57,994 nucleotides of DNA from JAJDIA01 sp031555505 (GCA_031555505.1 JAVBUH010000001.1:1-57994), one strand, 5' to 3'. Positions 18,044-27,888 are shown, counted from the first letter of the stretch. Numbers and translations: made by a program. Notes: generated from the sequence alone by a model not told the origin.

Positions 18044-18114
18044 ATAAACAGACTTTTTTTTTAGTGGTAGAGGCGATTTCGCCTGAAAACCGCCTCAAAC
18101 AATACAAAATATAG

Positions 18115-18122
18115 TACCTTTG
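18115..18122 (+). promoter_or_regulatory. -7 box for the rhomboid pair
   Basis: TACCTTTG fits TAnnTTTG and lies only 19 nt before ATG 18142, so the leader would be very short. Just upstream is a small palindrome (18071-18084, AGGCGA..TCGCCT) of unknown role. Confidence 0.55.
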
Positions 18123-18141
18123 CTTCAAATTAGATTGGCTT

Positions 18142-18864
18142 ATGATGAATCAAAATAGTTCGGGATTCCTTGCTAGTATCCCGCCGGTGACGAAAAATCT
18201 GATCATTATCAATGTCCTTTTCTGGTTGGCAAGCATTACCCTGCCTAAGGTAGGTATAGACTTGGTCAGTCTGTTAGGATTGCATTTTCCCGGTGCAAAA
18301 GACTTCAAGGTTTATCAGATCGTATCCTATATGTTCATGCACGACACGCATTCGTTCGGGCATGTTTTCTTTAATATGTTCGCAGTATATATGTTCGGGC
18401 GCGTATTGGAGAATATTTGGGGCGGAAAACGTTTTCTGATCTACTATATGATCACTGGTATCGGGGCCGGATTGATGCAGGAACTGGTATGGTTCATCAA
18501 CCTGCACGATGTGGTATTAGGTGCACACGATATGGTGAATGTGAATGGTGTGCAGTTGATGTCCAAAAGTGATTTCCTGAACTACTTTGTTACAATCGGT
18601 GCTTCGGGGGCTGTCTTTGGTATATTGTTGGCTTTCGGCATGTTATTCCCCAACGTGCCTTTGTATATCATGTTTATCCCAGTGCCTATCAAAGCCAAAT
18701 ACTTTGTGGTGGGATACGGGTTGATCGAACTTTTCATGGGTGTCGCTAATTTTGGTGGTGATACCGTGGCCCACTTCGCCCATCTGGGAGGTATGTTGTT
18801 TGGATTTATTATGATCCGCTATTGGAAGAAGAAAGACGCTGACCATGGACGCTATTTTTACTAA
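18142..18864 (+). CDS. Rhomboid intramembrane serine protease 1
   Basis: Six-helix intramembrane protease of 240 residues. The catalytic serine is S155 in GASGAVFG and the histidine is H214 in AHLGG, the two essential residues of the rhomboid dyad. The first loop carries the conserved HxxFNMF pattern (GHVFFNMF). It cleaves transmembrane helices of unknown substrates. Its last 20 bases overlap the start of a second rhomboid gene, so the two are translationally coupled. A second ATG one codon later could equally be the start. Confidence 0.93.
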   Translation: MMNQNSSGFLASIPPVTKNLIIINVLFWLASITLPKVGIDLVSLLGLHFPGAKDFKVYQIVSYMFMHDTHSFGHVFFNMFAVYMFGRVLENIWGGKRFLIYYMITGIGAGLMQELVWFINLHDVVLGAHDMVNVNGVQLMSKSDFLNYFVTIGASGAVFGILLAFGMLFPNVPLYIMFIPVPIKAKYFVVGYGLIELFMGVANFGGDTVAHFAHLGGMLFGFIMIRYWKKKDADHGRYFY

Positions 18865-19726
18865 TCTCAAACGTAATTTCCAGGCGGGCAGTATCCTGGC
18901 GAAACTTATCTATATCAATGTCGGCCTGTTTATCCTGATCCGGTTGGCAGCTGTTCTGTTTATGCTGTTCAACGTACAGGAAGTGCCGTTTCTGCTGTAT
19001 CTGCAGATGCCTGCTTCACCTGAACTATTCCTGCACAGACCATGGACATTGTTTACGTATATGTTTACGCATTATGCGTTTCTCCATATTTTGTTCAATA
19101 TGTTATGGTTGTATTGGTTCGGAGGCATTTTCCTGCAATTTTTCAATGAACGGCAACTGGGAGGACTGTATCTTTGGGGTGGAATTGCCGGAGGTGCCTT
19201 GTTTATGTTGGCATATAACGTATTCCCTTATTTCAGCCAGGTGGCCGATTTCAGTTACCTGATGGGAGCATCCGCTTCTGTAATGGCGATCGTATTTGCT
19301 GTTTCTTTTTACCGGAAGGACTATGAGATACAACTTCTCTTTTTGGGACGGGTTAAACTGATTTATCTGGCTTTGTTTACATTTGTCATCGATTTTCTGG
19401 CAATTACTTCTGATAATGCCGGAGGACATATCGCTCATATTGGCGGCGCCTTGCTGGGTATCTGGTTTGCAGCCCGGATTAGTGCCGGGAAGGATCTGAC
19501 GGCCCCTGTGAACCGGGTGATAGACTGGGTGGTGAATCTGCGAAAGCGGAAGAAACGCCCGGCTATGCGCGTTACTTACCGGCGCAACGAAACCGATATG
19601 GAATATAACGAACGAAAAAATAATGAGGTGAGAGACATAGATGATATCCTGGATAAATTGAAGCGTTCGGGCTACAGCAGTCTTTCAGCGGAGGAGAAAA
19701 AGAAATTGTTTGATGCAGGAAAATAA
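18845..19726 (+). CDS. Rhomboid intramembrane serine protease 2
   Basis: Second rhomboid, 293 residues, overlapping the first by 20 bp. The catalytic serine lies in GASAS (S143; the usual GxSG glycine is alanine) and the histidine is H198 in GGHIAHIGG. HILFNMLW is the conserved loop motif. Unlike its neighbour it has a cytoplasmic C-terminal tail of about 80 residues, basic at first (RKRKKRPAMR) and then containing a DDILDKLKRSGYSSLS motif typical of Bacteroidetes rhomboids. It differs clearly from gene 1, so this is an old pair and not a recent duplicate. Confidence 0.92.
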   Translation: MDAIFTNLKRNFQAGSILAKLIYINVGLFILIRLAAVLFMLFNVQEVPFLLYLQMPASPELFLHRPWTLFTYMFTHYAFLHILFNMLWLYWFGGIFLQFFNERQLGGLYLWGGIAGGALFMLAYNVFPYFSQVADFSYLMGASASVMAIVFAVSFYRKDYEIQLLFLGRVKLIYLALFTFVIDFLAITSDNAGGHIAHIGGALLGIWFAARISAGKDLTAPVNRVIDWVVNLRKRKKRPAMRVTYRRNETDMEYNERKNNEVRDIDDILDKLKRSGYSSLSAEEKKKLFDAGK

Positions 19727-19737
19727 CAGGAAAGAGC

Positions 19738-20838
19738 ATGAAATCGCTGAAGTGGTTGTTTAATAGTCTGTTTTTACTGGTAAACCTGGTCATCGCTGTC
19801 TTGTTAATCATAGCGGCCTATTCCGACCATGTATCTCCGGAGAAGAATCTGATGATGGCTTATCTGGGACTGGCCTTCCCCTTGTTATTTGCCGGTAACC
19901 TTGCCTTCCTGTTTTATTGGTTGTGTGTACGGCGATGGAAATATGCTTTGATCACCCTCTGTGCCTTGCTGATTTGTTGGAAACCGATCGCTACTTACTT
20001 CCCCATTCACGGGCAGGTAGATCCATTACCCAAAGAACGGATGATTAAGGTGCTAACCTATAATGTGATGAATTTTGCCGGCAAGCGACATACGCCGCTT
20101 TCTCCCAATAAGATCGTGGAGTATATTATCCATTCCGATGCAGATATCGTCTGTCTCCAGGAGTATGCGGTGTCTCAGAGTGAGAAGGAATTGAATGCAA
20201 GGGTCTTGTTTGATGCATTGAAAATGTATCCGTATCGGGCGATAACGGAACTGAATTCTACTCATTATCGGAGCTCAGGGGTGGCTGTGTTTTCCAAATA
20301 TCCGATCCGTCGTTCGCGTGAGATTTCCTACGATAGTAAATACAATGGGTCGTCCATCCATGAGCTGGATATCGATGGAAAACTGTTGGTATTGGTCAAC
20401 AACCATCTTGAGTCATTTAAATTGACACAACGAGACAAAAGCCAGTATTCATCCCTGATTCGGACGATGGATTCGGATATGCTGGAAGGTATCCGCGGTA
20501 CTTTCCAACAAAAACTGGGCCCTTCTTTTATTAAACGGGCCAAGCAGGCCCGTCAAGTGGCGAATGAAATTGAGAAGTCCAAAGGAGACTATCTGGTAGT
20601 TTGTGGTGACTTTAATGATACCCCGCTTTCGTATGCTCACCGAATTGTGCAAGGTAATCTCAGGGATGCTTTCGTGGAATCGGGATGCGGGATGGGGGTG
20701 ACATATAATCAGCATATTTTCCGCTTCCGGATCGATAATATCCTTTATTCACCCAACATGAATGCCTTCAACTGTACGATCGACCCAGTGAACTATTCAG
20801 ATCACTATCCGATGTGGTGCTACCTGCAAATGAACTGA
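19738..20838 (+). CDS. Endonuclease/exonuclease/phosphatase-family membrane protein
   Basis: 366 residues. The N-terminus has about three hydrophobic segments (about 6-28, 38-60, 66-82), followed by an EEP domain with LTYNVMNF (about 104-111), LQEYAVS, NNHLES and VVCGDFNDTP, the metal and catalytic motifs of the DNase I/sphingomyelinase superfamily. It could act on lipids, sugar phosphates or nucleic acids; the membrane anchor favours an envelope substrate. It follows the rhomboid pair by 11 nt and is probably in the same operon. Confidence 0.88.
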   Translation: MKSLKWLFNSLFLLVNLVIAVLLIIAAYSDHVSPEKNLMMAYLGLAFPLLFAGNLAFLFYWLCVRRWKYALITLCALLICWKPIATYFPIHGQVDPLPKERMIKVLTYNVMNFAGKRHTPLSPNKIVEYIIHSDADIVCLQEYAVSQSEKELNARVLFDALKMYPYRAITELNSTHYRSSGVAVFSKYPIRRSREISYDSKYNGSSIHELDIDGKLLVLVNNHLESFKLTQRDKSQYSSLIRTMDSDMLEGIRGTFQQKLGPSFIKRAKQARQVANEIEKSKGDYLVVCGDFNDTPLSYAHRIVQGNLRDAFVESGCGMGVTYNQHIFRFRIDNILYSPNMNAFNCTIDPVNYSDHYPMWCYLQMN

Positions 20839-20858
20839 TTTTTTTGGGGCAGCAGGGC

Positions 20859-21398
20859 TTACCGGGCCTTTTTGGCTGCTTCGCGGATGTCGGCCAATAG
20901 ATTTTCGGCGAAATAGAGAGTGGCGTTGCAGAAGAGGACCGGATCTTTGATAGATGATACCGTATTTCCTTTCCCTTCATTGGCAATCACCGATTCAGCC
21001 GGCCATGTCTTATACCGCTTGTCATGGTCCGGATCATACTGGTACACAATGTCTTTAATTTCGACCGCGTAGCGGTTGTCATAACAAGCGATGTTTAGTT
21101 TGTATTTGACGATCGTTTTTTCAGTATCATTCAACAGCAATTCTACTTTCGAACTGACCAGTACCGTCTGCCGTGATGTGTTAGATGATACGCTGGATAG
21201 AAAGACCTCCCGCCCATAGGTGTCTGTCGCCCATTTGTTTAAGGCATTGAATAAGGCTGTCTTACCAGCATTGATTTCTACTTCCCAGGTATAACATACT
21301 TTCCCGTTACGCATTGGGGCGCAGGATGTTGACTTAGCGGTTTGTGCCGGGCAGGCCAGCGGGAGGCATAGTAATAACAGTAACCATATCTTTTTCAT
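20859..21398 (-). CDS. Exported DUF4468 protein
   Basis: 179 residues with a signal peptide (about 1-18, ending CPAQ). The rest fits the DUF4468 fold found in Bacteroidetes (a TBP-like domain of unknown function): YTWEVEINAGKT at the start, a central strand with YKLNIACYDNRYAVEI, and conserved aromatic positions. It starts 12 nt after the stop of another DUF4468 gene, so the two form an operon. It converges with the EEP gene, 20 nt apart, with no room for a separate terminator. Function unknown. Confidence 0.8.
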   Translation of the reverse strand: MKKIWLLLLLCLPLACPAQTAKSTSCAPMRNGKVCYTWEVEINAGKTALFNALNKWATDTYGREVFLSSVSSNTSRQTVLVSSKVELLLNDTEKTIVKYKLNIACYDNRYAVEIKDIVYQYDPDHDKRYKTWPAESVIANEGKGNTVSSIKDPVLFCNATLYFAENLLADIREAAKKAR

Positions 21399-21410
21399 GT
21401 GCTATAGACT

Positions 21411-22406
21411 TTATTTGATCCAGGCTTGTGATATTTCTCCAATGATCGTTTGCTGCGATCCTTCTGTGGTCCCGCCTATTTTACGGCACTCCATGATCAG
21501 CCAGGGAGCAGAATCGCCCGTCTTTTTCAGGAAGGAAAGCGTGAAGACTTCCCCATCGCCGATGGCTTGTGCAGCTGCGTTGTTACCAGGTAATGCGATC
21601 TGTGCTACCATTTTCCCCATCATGGTACCGGTACCCTTCCAGACGATTTCGGCCGCAGGTATGTCTTTCCTGTCGGCAACAGTCAATTCGGCCAGACAAT
21701 CGGGAAGCATATTGAGGATCGTGGTCGGCAGTTGTCCGGAAGCGATGGCAACAAAACCTTCTCTCGTAGCAGAAGGAGGAGTCTGCTGTATGGCAGGCGG
21801 TGGTGGAGTAACCGGCGCCTGCGGAGTGGGAGCAGTCTCTGCATGTACCTGTGTTTGCTTTCCTGTTTTCCGGCTGAAGTCGTCGAACGTCTGATCCACA
21901 AAATCAATGGTCTTTGTCCTGAATTTACCGGGGATACGGAGTAGTTTGCCTTTATAGATCGCCACTTCGTCGGTAATCCATTCTTCGGCCGTGTATCGTT
22001 CAGGCTCCTGTTGATAGGATACATTATATTCATATTTGATACGGCCAAATTGCAGGGTACAGTGTCGGTCGCTGCATTCGGCCACAATCTGGTATGAAAG
22101 CAGCGCCCTGTCGAGCGAAAGGGCTGTACTTGCGAAAATGAGATATGATTTGCCGGTGAAAGCTAGTGTACCGGCGTCTTTGTCAGTGAATACCAATCGG
22201 TTGTCGGTGTCTATGGCGCGTTCTTGCAGCCAAGCCTGAACCAGTGCAAACCACTCGGTTTTGGAACGTGAGGTATCTTCGAATGTTTGAGTGAACACCA
22301 CTTTTCCGTTTTCAACCGGAACTGCACCAGTCAGGTAGCGGTTATTGTCCTGAGCATTCAACAGGGCTGCGGTCAACAGGCAGGTAAATAATAAGAATTG
22401 TTTCAT
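21411..22406 (-). CDS. Exported two-part DUF4468 protein
   Basis: 331 residues from ATG 22406, which gives the signal peptide MKQFLLFTCLLTAALLNAQ; an ATG at 22478 adds an unlikely leader. A DUF4468-like domain covers about 20-185, a Pro/Thr/Gln-rich linker about 190-215, and a second domain of about 115 residues (opening GFVAIASGQ) follows that I do not recognise. The paralogous gene downstream has only the first domain. Envelope location is likely; function unknown. Confidence 0.78.
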   Translation of the reverse strand: MKQFLLFTCLLTAALLNAQDNNRYLTGAVPVENGKVVFTQTFEDTSRSKTEWFALVQAWLQERAIDTDNRLVFTDKDAGTLAFTGKSYLIFASTALSLDRALLSYQIVAECSDRHCTLQFGRIKYEYNVSYQQEPERYTAEEWITDEVAIYKGKLLRIPGKFRTKTIDFVDQTFDDFSRKTGKQTQVHAETAPTPQAPVTPPPPAIQQTPPSATREGFVAIASGQLPTTILNMLPDCLAELTVADRKDIPAAEIVWKGTGTMMGKMVAQIALPGNNAAAQAIGDGEVFTLSFLKKTGDSAPWLIMECRKIGGTTEGSQQTIIGEISQAWIK

Positions 22407-22611
22407 ATCCAGCTTTATAGTGTTGAAGCAAACGTACGCATAATTATTCGGATTTATGGCCTGTTTGGTAAAAAACAATGGCCTGCCTGCTATCTTTTAT
22501 CCCTGCAACCGGCATGCGAATACGGTGTATGCATCGTGTCATTACCAGTGAAAGAACCATCATACGACTGAAATAAACTCGGAGAGTATCAAATAATTGC
22601 GTGGATTGCAT

Positions 22612-22639
22612 TTTGACAATGAAAAAAAGTCTATATTTG
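22612..22639 (+). promoter_or_regulatory. Promoter for secDF
   Basis: TATATTTG (22632-22639) is a perfect -7 box. A TTTG at 22612-22615 lies 16 nt before it, a little short of the usual 18-20. The leader to ATG 22692 is about 45 nt. Confidence 0.6.
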
Positions 22640-22691
22640 CACCCTGTGAAAAAAGCATATAAATAATGTATAAATAAAACCAACGATTCAA

Positions 22692-25600
22692 ATGCAAAAC
22701 AAAGGATTTGTAAAAGTCTTCGCGGTTCTGCTCACGCTCGTGTGTTTGTTCTACCTGTCCTTCTCGTTTGTGACAGCGCATTACAACAGTAAGGCTGCTG
22801 AGTATGCAGGCGGGGATCCCGTAAAAGAGAGTTTTTATATCGACTCTCTGTCTACGCAAAAGGTATGGTTAGGCTACACGCTGAAGCAATGCCGCGAAAT
22901 GGAAGTTACCTTAGGTCTTGACCTCAAGGGGGGTATGAACGTAGTGTTGGAGCTGAATGTTCCGGATGTGATTCGTTCGCTTTCCAATAAGAACCAAGAT
23001 CCCAACTTCAACAAGGCGCTTGAACTGGCTTATGCACGTCAGGCAACCAGCAACAGGGATTTCATTGACCTGTTTGCTGAAGAATACAAAAAACTGGATC
23101 CGGGTGCACGCTTATCGGCTATCTTCAGTACATTTGAACTGAAAGACAAGATTACGCCGCAAAGTTCAGATGCCGAAGTGATTGCCGTGTTGAAAAGTGA
23201 ATCTAAGAGTGCTATAGATAACTCGTTCAACGTATTGCGTACTCGTATCGACCGCTTCGGGGTGGTTTCTCCCAATATCCAGCGTTTGGAAACAGCCGGA
23301 CGTATTTTGGTAGAGCTTCCGGGTGTAAAGGAACCTGAACGTGTACGTAAATTGTTGCAGGGTAGCGCCAATCTTGAATTCTGGGAAACATATCGTTTGC
23401 CGGAAATTTACCAACAACTGGTAGCCGCCGACAACCTGTTGGCTACGCTGCTCACTAAATCTTCGGATGCGACTGCTCCTGTTGAAGCAGACAGCACACA
23501 GACCGAAACAGCAGCAGTTTCTCCTGAAACACAAGCAAATGAGGCTGATTCATTGTTGGCTCAGATCCAGGAACAACCGGGTGTGCCGCAAGCACAGGAT
23601 ATGGCTGAATTTGCCAAACAACATCCGTTGTTTGCGCTCCTGCAGATCAGCCAGTACAATGGACAGTTGATGAATAGTTCGGCTGTGGGCGTAGCCAGCA
23701 CCGTAGATATGGCGAAGATTAATGAATATCTGGCCATGAAACAGGTAAAAGACCTTTTGCCGCGTAACCTTTCCCTCAAATGGGGTGTAAAGGCAATCGA
23801 TGAGAAGGGAATGTACTATGAACTGTATGCCCTCAAGACCTCCGGTCGTGACGGTTCACCTGCACTGGGTGGTGATGTGGTGACTGATGCTGTGGCCGAC
23901 TTTACCCAACAAGGTGGCCGTACAGAACAGATCGTTAGCATGAGCATGAACGCTGAGGGTGCTAAGCAATGGGCACGCGTGACAAAAGAAAATATCGGCA
24001 AGCAAGTGGCTATTGTGCTTGACGAACTGGTTTATTCTGCTCCGAATGTACAGGTGGAAATCACTGACGGCCGTTCACAGATTACCGGTAATTTCACCCC
24101 GGAAGATGCCAAGGACTTAGCTAACGTGTTGAAGTCTGGTAAAATGGCTGCTTCAATCCAGATCGTACAGGAAGACGTGGTTGGTCCTTCTCTCGGTCAG
24201 GAAGCTATCAACGCTGGTGTAATTTCTTTCATTATCGCTCTCATCATCTTGGCACTGTATATCTGTGTAATGTATGGTATAATTCCGGGCCTGATCGCCG
24301 ACAGTGCACTGATACTGAATATCTTCTTCACAATGGGTATCCTTGCCTCTTTCCAGGCGGTATTGACGCTGCCCGGTATTGCAGGTATGGTGTTGACGTT
24401 GGGTATGGCGATCGACGCCAACGTGTTGATCTACGAACGTACAAAAGAAGAACTTCGCGCCGGTAAGTCGTTGGCTAAGGCTATTTCCGATGGTTATAGT
24501 AATGCATTCTCGGCTATCTTCGACTCGAACGTAACTTCCATCATTACCGGTATTGTGTTGTTCTATTTTGGTACAGGTCCGATTCGCGGATTTGCTACCA
24601 CAATGATCATCGGTTTGATCGCCTCTTTCCTCACAGCCGTGTTCCTTACACGTATAGTGTACGAGGCGCTGTTGGCTAAAGACAAACTGAAGAACCTGAC
24701 ATTTACTACTTCGCTGTCGAAAGACCTATTGGTAAATCCGAAGATCAACTTCCTTGCTGTGCGTAAGGTGGGTTATCTGATTCCGGTGGTGCTTATTGTA
24801 TTAGGTGCTATATCCATGGCTACGGTAGGTTTGAACAACGGTATCGACTTTACAGGTGGACGTAACTATGTGGTTCGTTTCGACAAGGATGTAAATACCG
24901 GAGAGGTACGCGATATGCTCGATAATCAGTTGGAAGGCGCCGTAAGCGTGATCACTATCGGTACGGCCAACCAGGTTCGTATTTCAACCAACTATAAGAT
25001 ACAGGATTCGGATCCGTCGGTAGACCAGGAAATTGAGTCTAAAATGTACGCCGGCCTGAAGCCATTGCTTCCTGAAAATATAACGCAGGCGCAGTTTGTG
25101 TCTGACTACATACAGAGTTCACAGAAAGTAGGGCCCAGTATGGCAGAAGATATCCGTAACAGTGCTATCCTGGCTGTGATCTTTGCCATGATCTGTATGG
25201 CGCTATATATTCTGTTACGTTTCCGCGATGTGTCATTCTCTGTAGGTACATTTGTTTCAGTATTTGCTACGACGCTCAGCATCATTGCCTGCTATACCAT
25301 GTTGTGGAAGGTACTTCCGTTCTCTATGGAAGTAGACCAGACATTTATTGCGGCTATCCTGACTATTATTGGTTATTCGATTAATGATACTGTGGTTGTG
25401 TTTGACCGTATTCGTGAAACGATTGGTCTGTATCCGAAGCGTGACCGATACCAGGTAATCAATGATTCATTGAATTCTACGTTGGCACGTACTTTCAATA
25501 CTTCATTCTCCACTTTCCTGGTTGTACTTATTATCTTCGTTCTCGGCGGTAGCACCATCCGTAGCTTTACATTCGCTATCCTCTTAGGGGTAGCTATCGG

Positions 25601-25697
25601 AACCTATTCTACGTTGTTCATCGCTACACCAATCGCATACGAAATCCAGAAAAGAAAGATCAACAAGAAGGCAGCTGCCTCAGCTGTTGTAAAATAA
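22692..25697 (+). CDS. secDF: Fused protein-export translocase SecDF
   Basis: Inner-membrane subunit that uses the proton gradient to pull exported proteins through SecYEG. Single 1,001-residue chain with SecD and SecF joined, as is usual in Bacteroidetes. The first transmembrane helix is at about 7-27, followed by the D1 motif LGLDLKGGMNVVLEL (about 77-91) and a large periplasmic P1 region. That region includes an unconserved Thr/Glu/Gln-rich insert at about 258-300. Then come the SecD membrane block (GMAIDANVLIYER), the SecF start (NGIDFTGG) and the SecF membrane block (SINDTVVVFDR). All expected motifs are intact. Confidence 0.97.
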   Translation: MQNKGFVKVFAVLLTLVCLFYLSFSFVTAHYNSKAAEYAGGDPVKESFYIDSLSTQKVWLGYTLKQCREMEVTLGLDLKGGMNVVLELNVPDVIRSLSNKNQDPNFNKALELAYARQATSNRDFIDLFAEEYKKLDPGARLSAIFSTFELKDKITPQSSDAEVIAVLKSESKSAIDNSFNVLRTRIDRFGVVSPNIQRLETAGRILVELPGVKEPERVRKLLQGSANLEFWETYRLPEIYQQLVAADNLLATLLTKSSDATAPVEADSTQTETAAVSPETQANEADSLLAQIQEQPGVPQAQDMAEFAKQHPLFALLQISQYNGQLMNSSAVGVASTVDMAKINEYLAMKQVKDLLPRNLSLKWGVKAIDEKGMYYELYALKTSGRDGSPALGGDVVTDAVADFTQQGGRTEQIVSMSMNAEGAKQWARVTKENIGKQVAIVLDELVYSAPNVQVEITDGRSQITGNFTPEDAKDLANVLKSGKMAASIQIVQEDVVGPSLGQEAINAGVISFIIALIILALYICVMYGIIPGLIADSALILNIFFTMGILASFQAVLTLPGIAGMVLTLGMAIDANVLIYERTKEELRAGKSLAKAISDGYSNAFSAIFDSNVTSIITGIVLFYFGTGPIRGFATTMIIGLIASFLTAVFLTRIVYEALLAKDKLKNLTFTTSLSKDLLVNPKINFLAVRKVGYLIPVVLIVLGAISMATVGLNNGIDFTGGRNYVVRFDKDVNTGEVRDMLDNQLEGAVSVITIGTANQVRISTNYKIQDSDPSVDQEIESKMYAGLKPLLPENITQAQFVSDYIQSSQKVGPSMAEDIRNSAILAVIFAMICMALYILLRFRDVSFSVGTFVSVFATTLSIIACYTMLWKVLPFSMEVDQTFIAAILTIIGYSINDTVVVFDRIRETIGLYPKRDRYQVINDSLNSTLARTFNTSFSTFLVVLIIFVLGGSTIRSFTFAILLGVAIGTYSTLFIATPIAYEIQKRKINKKAAASAVVK

Positions 25698-25719
25698 GGT
25701 TGATCCTATATAATCAAAG

Positions 25720-25750
25720 AAGGCTGGTTCACACGAACCAGCCTTTTTTG
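25720..25750 (+). terminator. Terminator between secDF and arginase
   Basis: Perfect 11-bp stem (25720-25730 with 25735-25745), 4-nt loop, then a T-tract continuing to 25749. It lies 23 nt after the secDF stop. The convergent arginase gene ends at 25767, and the A-rich left flank lets the same hairpin serve it weakly. Confidence 0.88.
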
Positions 25751-25766
25751 ATTATCTAAGATCAAC

Positions 25767-26663
25767 CTATATCCGTTTGGTGATATAGTCGATGATGTGC
25801 AAGCATAGACGGGATGTGAGTTCTTTGGTATCAAGTTCGGGATTCAACTCCACCAGATCCATGGATTTGACCAGATTGGTGGCGATGATCATATCGACAA
25901 AGGTCTCAAATTCAATGGGTGTAAGTCCTTCCGGTACCGTTGTGCCTGTGCCAGGTGCATAAGTAGGATCAAGACTGTCTACATCAATACTGAAATGGAC
26001 GTTGCGTATTTTACGTTCCTTCAGTTTACGCTGGATATCTTCGGCAACAAAACGAATCCCCCGGCTACGAATAAGCTCCATCGGGTAAACACTGAGTTGT
26101 TCGCTGCGGATCAGATCCTGTTCGCCCTTATCCAGGCTGCGAGTTCCTACCAGGAACACGTTTTCGGGATGGACTTTATTTCCCGGAGCATAGATGTTGA
26201 CCAATGCTTCGCTTCCTTTACCCATGAGGGCGCTCAGGGGCATGCCGTGTATATTACCGCTGGGTGATGTCTCATTGGTATTGACGTCTCCGTGGGCGTC
26301 CAACCAGATGATGCCGAAGTCGTCAAAACTTTTCCCTACTCCCGAAGCGCTACCGAGCCCCAGTGAATGGTCTCCCCCGATCACCAGCGGAAAAGCACCG
26401 CCACGGAGGGAGTCATATACAAGTTCGGCCAGGTTATTATTCACTTCCACAATGGCATCGAGGTATTTCATGCTCTTGTCCCGGGCAAACTTATCTTGTT
26501 TGCACACTGTCGGCACATACAGATTTCCGAGATCGAATGCACGATGACCGTTGCTACGGATCAGATTCATCAGTCCGCGTTCGCGCAGATGATTAGGAGC
26601 TTTTTCCACGCCTTCACGATCACAACCCAGGTTCAGAGGAACACCAATTACGTTTACTTTCAT
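25767..26663 (-). CDS. rocF: Arginase-family ureohydrolase
   Basis: 298 residues from ATG 26663; an upstream ATG at 26705 would overlap the neighbouring gene and lacks family similarity. Binuclear manganese motifs are complete: GGDHSLGLG, DAHGDVNT and SIDVDSLDPTYAPGTGT. It probably hydrolyses arginine to ornithine and urea. The next gene upstream in the transcript is ornithine aminotransferase, 16 nt away, which makes arginase a better call than agmatinase or formimidoylglutamase. The latter would also be redundant with the ftcD route further along. Confidence 0.85.
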   Translation of the reverse strand: MKVNVIGVPLNLGCDREGVEKAPNHLRERGLMNLIRSNGHRAFDLGNLYVPTVCKQDKFARDKSMKYLDAIVEVNNNLAELVYDSLRGGAFPLVIGGDHSLGLGSASGVGKSFDDFGIIWLDAHGDVNTNETSPSGNIHGMPLSALMGKGSEALVNIYAPGNKVHPENVFLVGTRSLDKGEQDLIRSEQLSVYPMELIRSRGIRFVAEDIQRKLKERKIRNVHFSIDVDSLDPTYAPGTGTTVPEGLTPIEFETFVDMIIATNLVKSMDLVELNPELDTKELTSRLCLHIIDYITKRI

Positions 26664-26679
26664 ACGTCGTGCATTTGAG

Positions 26680-27888
26680 TTAGAATTGCTGCAATGTTGT
26701 ATCAATAATATGTATGGCTTCTTTGATCTCGTCGGCTGTGATGATCAACGGTGGCGTGAAGCGGATGATATGTTCGTGAGTTGGTTTGGCGATCAGACCA
26801 TTGTCTTTGAGGGCTACACAGATATCCCAGGCTGTCTTCCCGCCACGGGGAGCCGTGACGACGGCATTCAGCAACCCTTTCCCGCGGATCAGTCGGATCA
26901 TGGGATGGTCGATCTTACGTATTTCCGCACGGAACAGGACTCCCATTTCAAATGCATTTTCAGTCAATCGTTCGTCTCTTACCACCTCCAATGCGGCAAT
27001 GGCCACCTTAGCAGCTAAGGGATTGCCTCCGAATGTAGAGCCATGTTCGCCCGGTCTGATGGTAAGCATGATCTCATCGTCGGCCAATACAGCTGAAACA
27101 GGTGTGACGCCCCCTGACAATGCCTTCCCCAAGATGAGGATATCCGGGCGAACACTTTCATAGTCGCAGGCCAATAGCTTACCGGTTCGTCCGATTCCTG
27201 TCTGGATCTCATCGGCCATAAAAAGCACGTTATGCTGGCGGCAAAGCTGGTAGCTGGCGGCCAAATAACCCTCGTCGGGTACTACCACGCCGGCTTCTCC
27301 CTGAATGGGTTCGAGCAGAAAACCGGTCACACAGGGGTCTGCCAATGCCTCACGCAGCGCTGCTACATTATTATAAGGTATCTTGACAAAGCCTGGTGTG
27401 TAGGGACCGAAGTCATTGTAAGCAGAAGGATCTGTACTCATCGAAACGATGGTTACCGTCCGTCCGTGAAAATTCTCACTGCAGACCACTATTTTAGCCT
27501 GTTCGGCCGGTACATTCCGTTTGTGATATCCCCAGCGGCGGCAAAGTTTCAGTGCTGTCTCTACTGCTTCTGCACCGGTGTTCATGGGTAATAGCTTATC
27601 GTATCCGAAGAATTGGCAGGTGAATGCCATGTATTCTCCCAATGCATCTGTATAGAAAGCGCGGGAGGCTAGTGTCAGTTTGGTAGCCTGTTCACACAGG
27701 GCATTTACAATTTTCGGGTGGCAGTGTCCCTGGCTTAGCGCCGAATAGCCGGAGAGGAAATCAAAATAATGTTTTCCATCCGTGTCCCATACATGCATTC
27801 CTTCTCCGCGTTGTAATACCACTGGCAGCGGATGATAGTTGTGGGCTCCGTACGTTTCTTCCCGATGGATGTATTCTTCTGTTCTCAT
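26680..27888 (-). CDS. rocD: Ornithine aminotransferase
   Basis: PLP-dependent class III aminotransferase of 402 residues, converting ornithine and 2-oxoglutarate to glutamate semialdehyde and glutamate. PLP lysine K255 is in ILGKALSGG, and the cofactor-binding aspartate is in ADEIQTG (about 225-231). Close resemblance to known OATs includes GAEAVETALK and HGRTVT. With the downstream arginase it forms a two-step arginine-to-glutamate pathway in one operon. Confidence 0.94.
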   Translation of the reverse strand: MRTEEYIHREETYGAHNYHPLPVVLQRGEGMHVWDTDGKHYFDFLSGYSALSQGHCHPKIVNALCEQATKLTLASRAFYTDALGEYMAFTCQFFGYDKLLPMNTGAEAVETALKLCRRWGYHKRNVPAEQAKIVVCSENFHGRTVTIVSMSTDPSAYNDFGPYTPGFVKIPYNNVAALREALADPCVTGFLLEPIQGEAGVVVPDEGYLAASYQLCRQHNVLFMADEIQTGIGRTGKLLACDYESVRPDILILGKALSGGVTPVSAVLADDEIMLTIRPGEHGSTFGGNPLAAKVAIAALEVVRDERLTENAFEMGVLFRAEIRKIDHPMIRLIRGKGLLNAVVTAPRGGKTAWDICVALKDNGLIAKPTHEHIIRFTPPLIITADEIKEAIHIIDTTLQQF

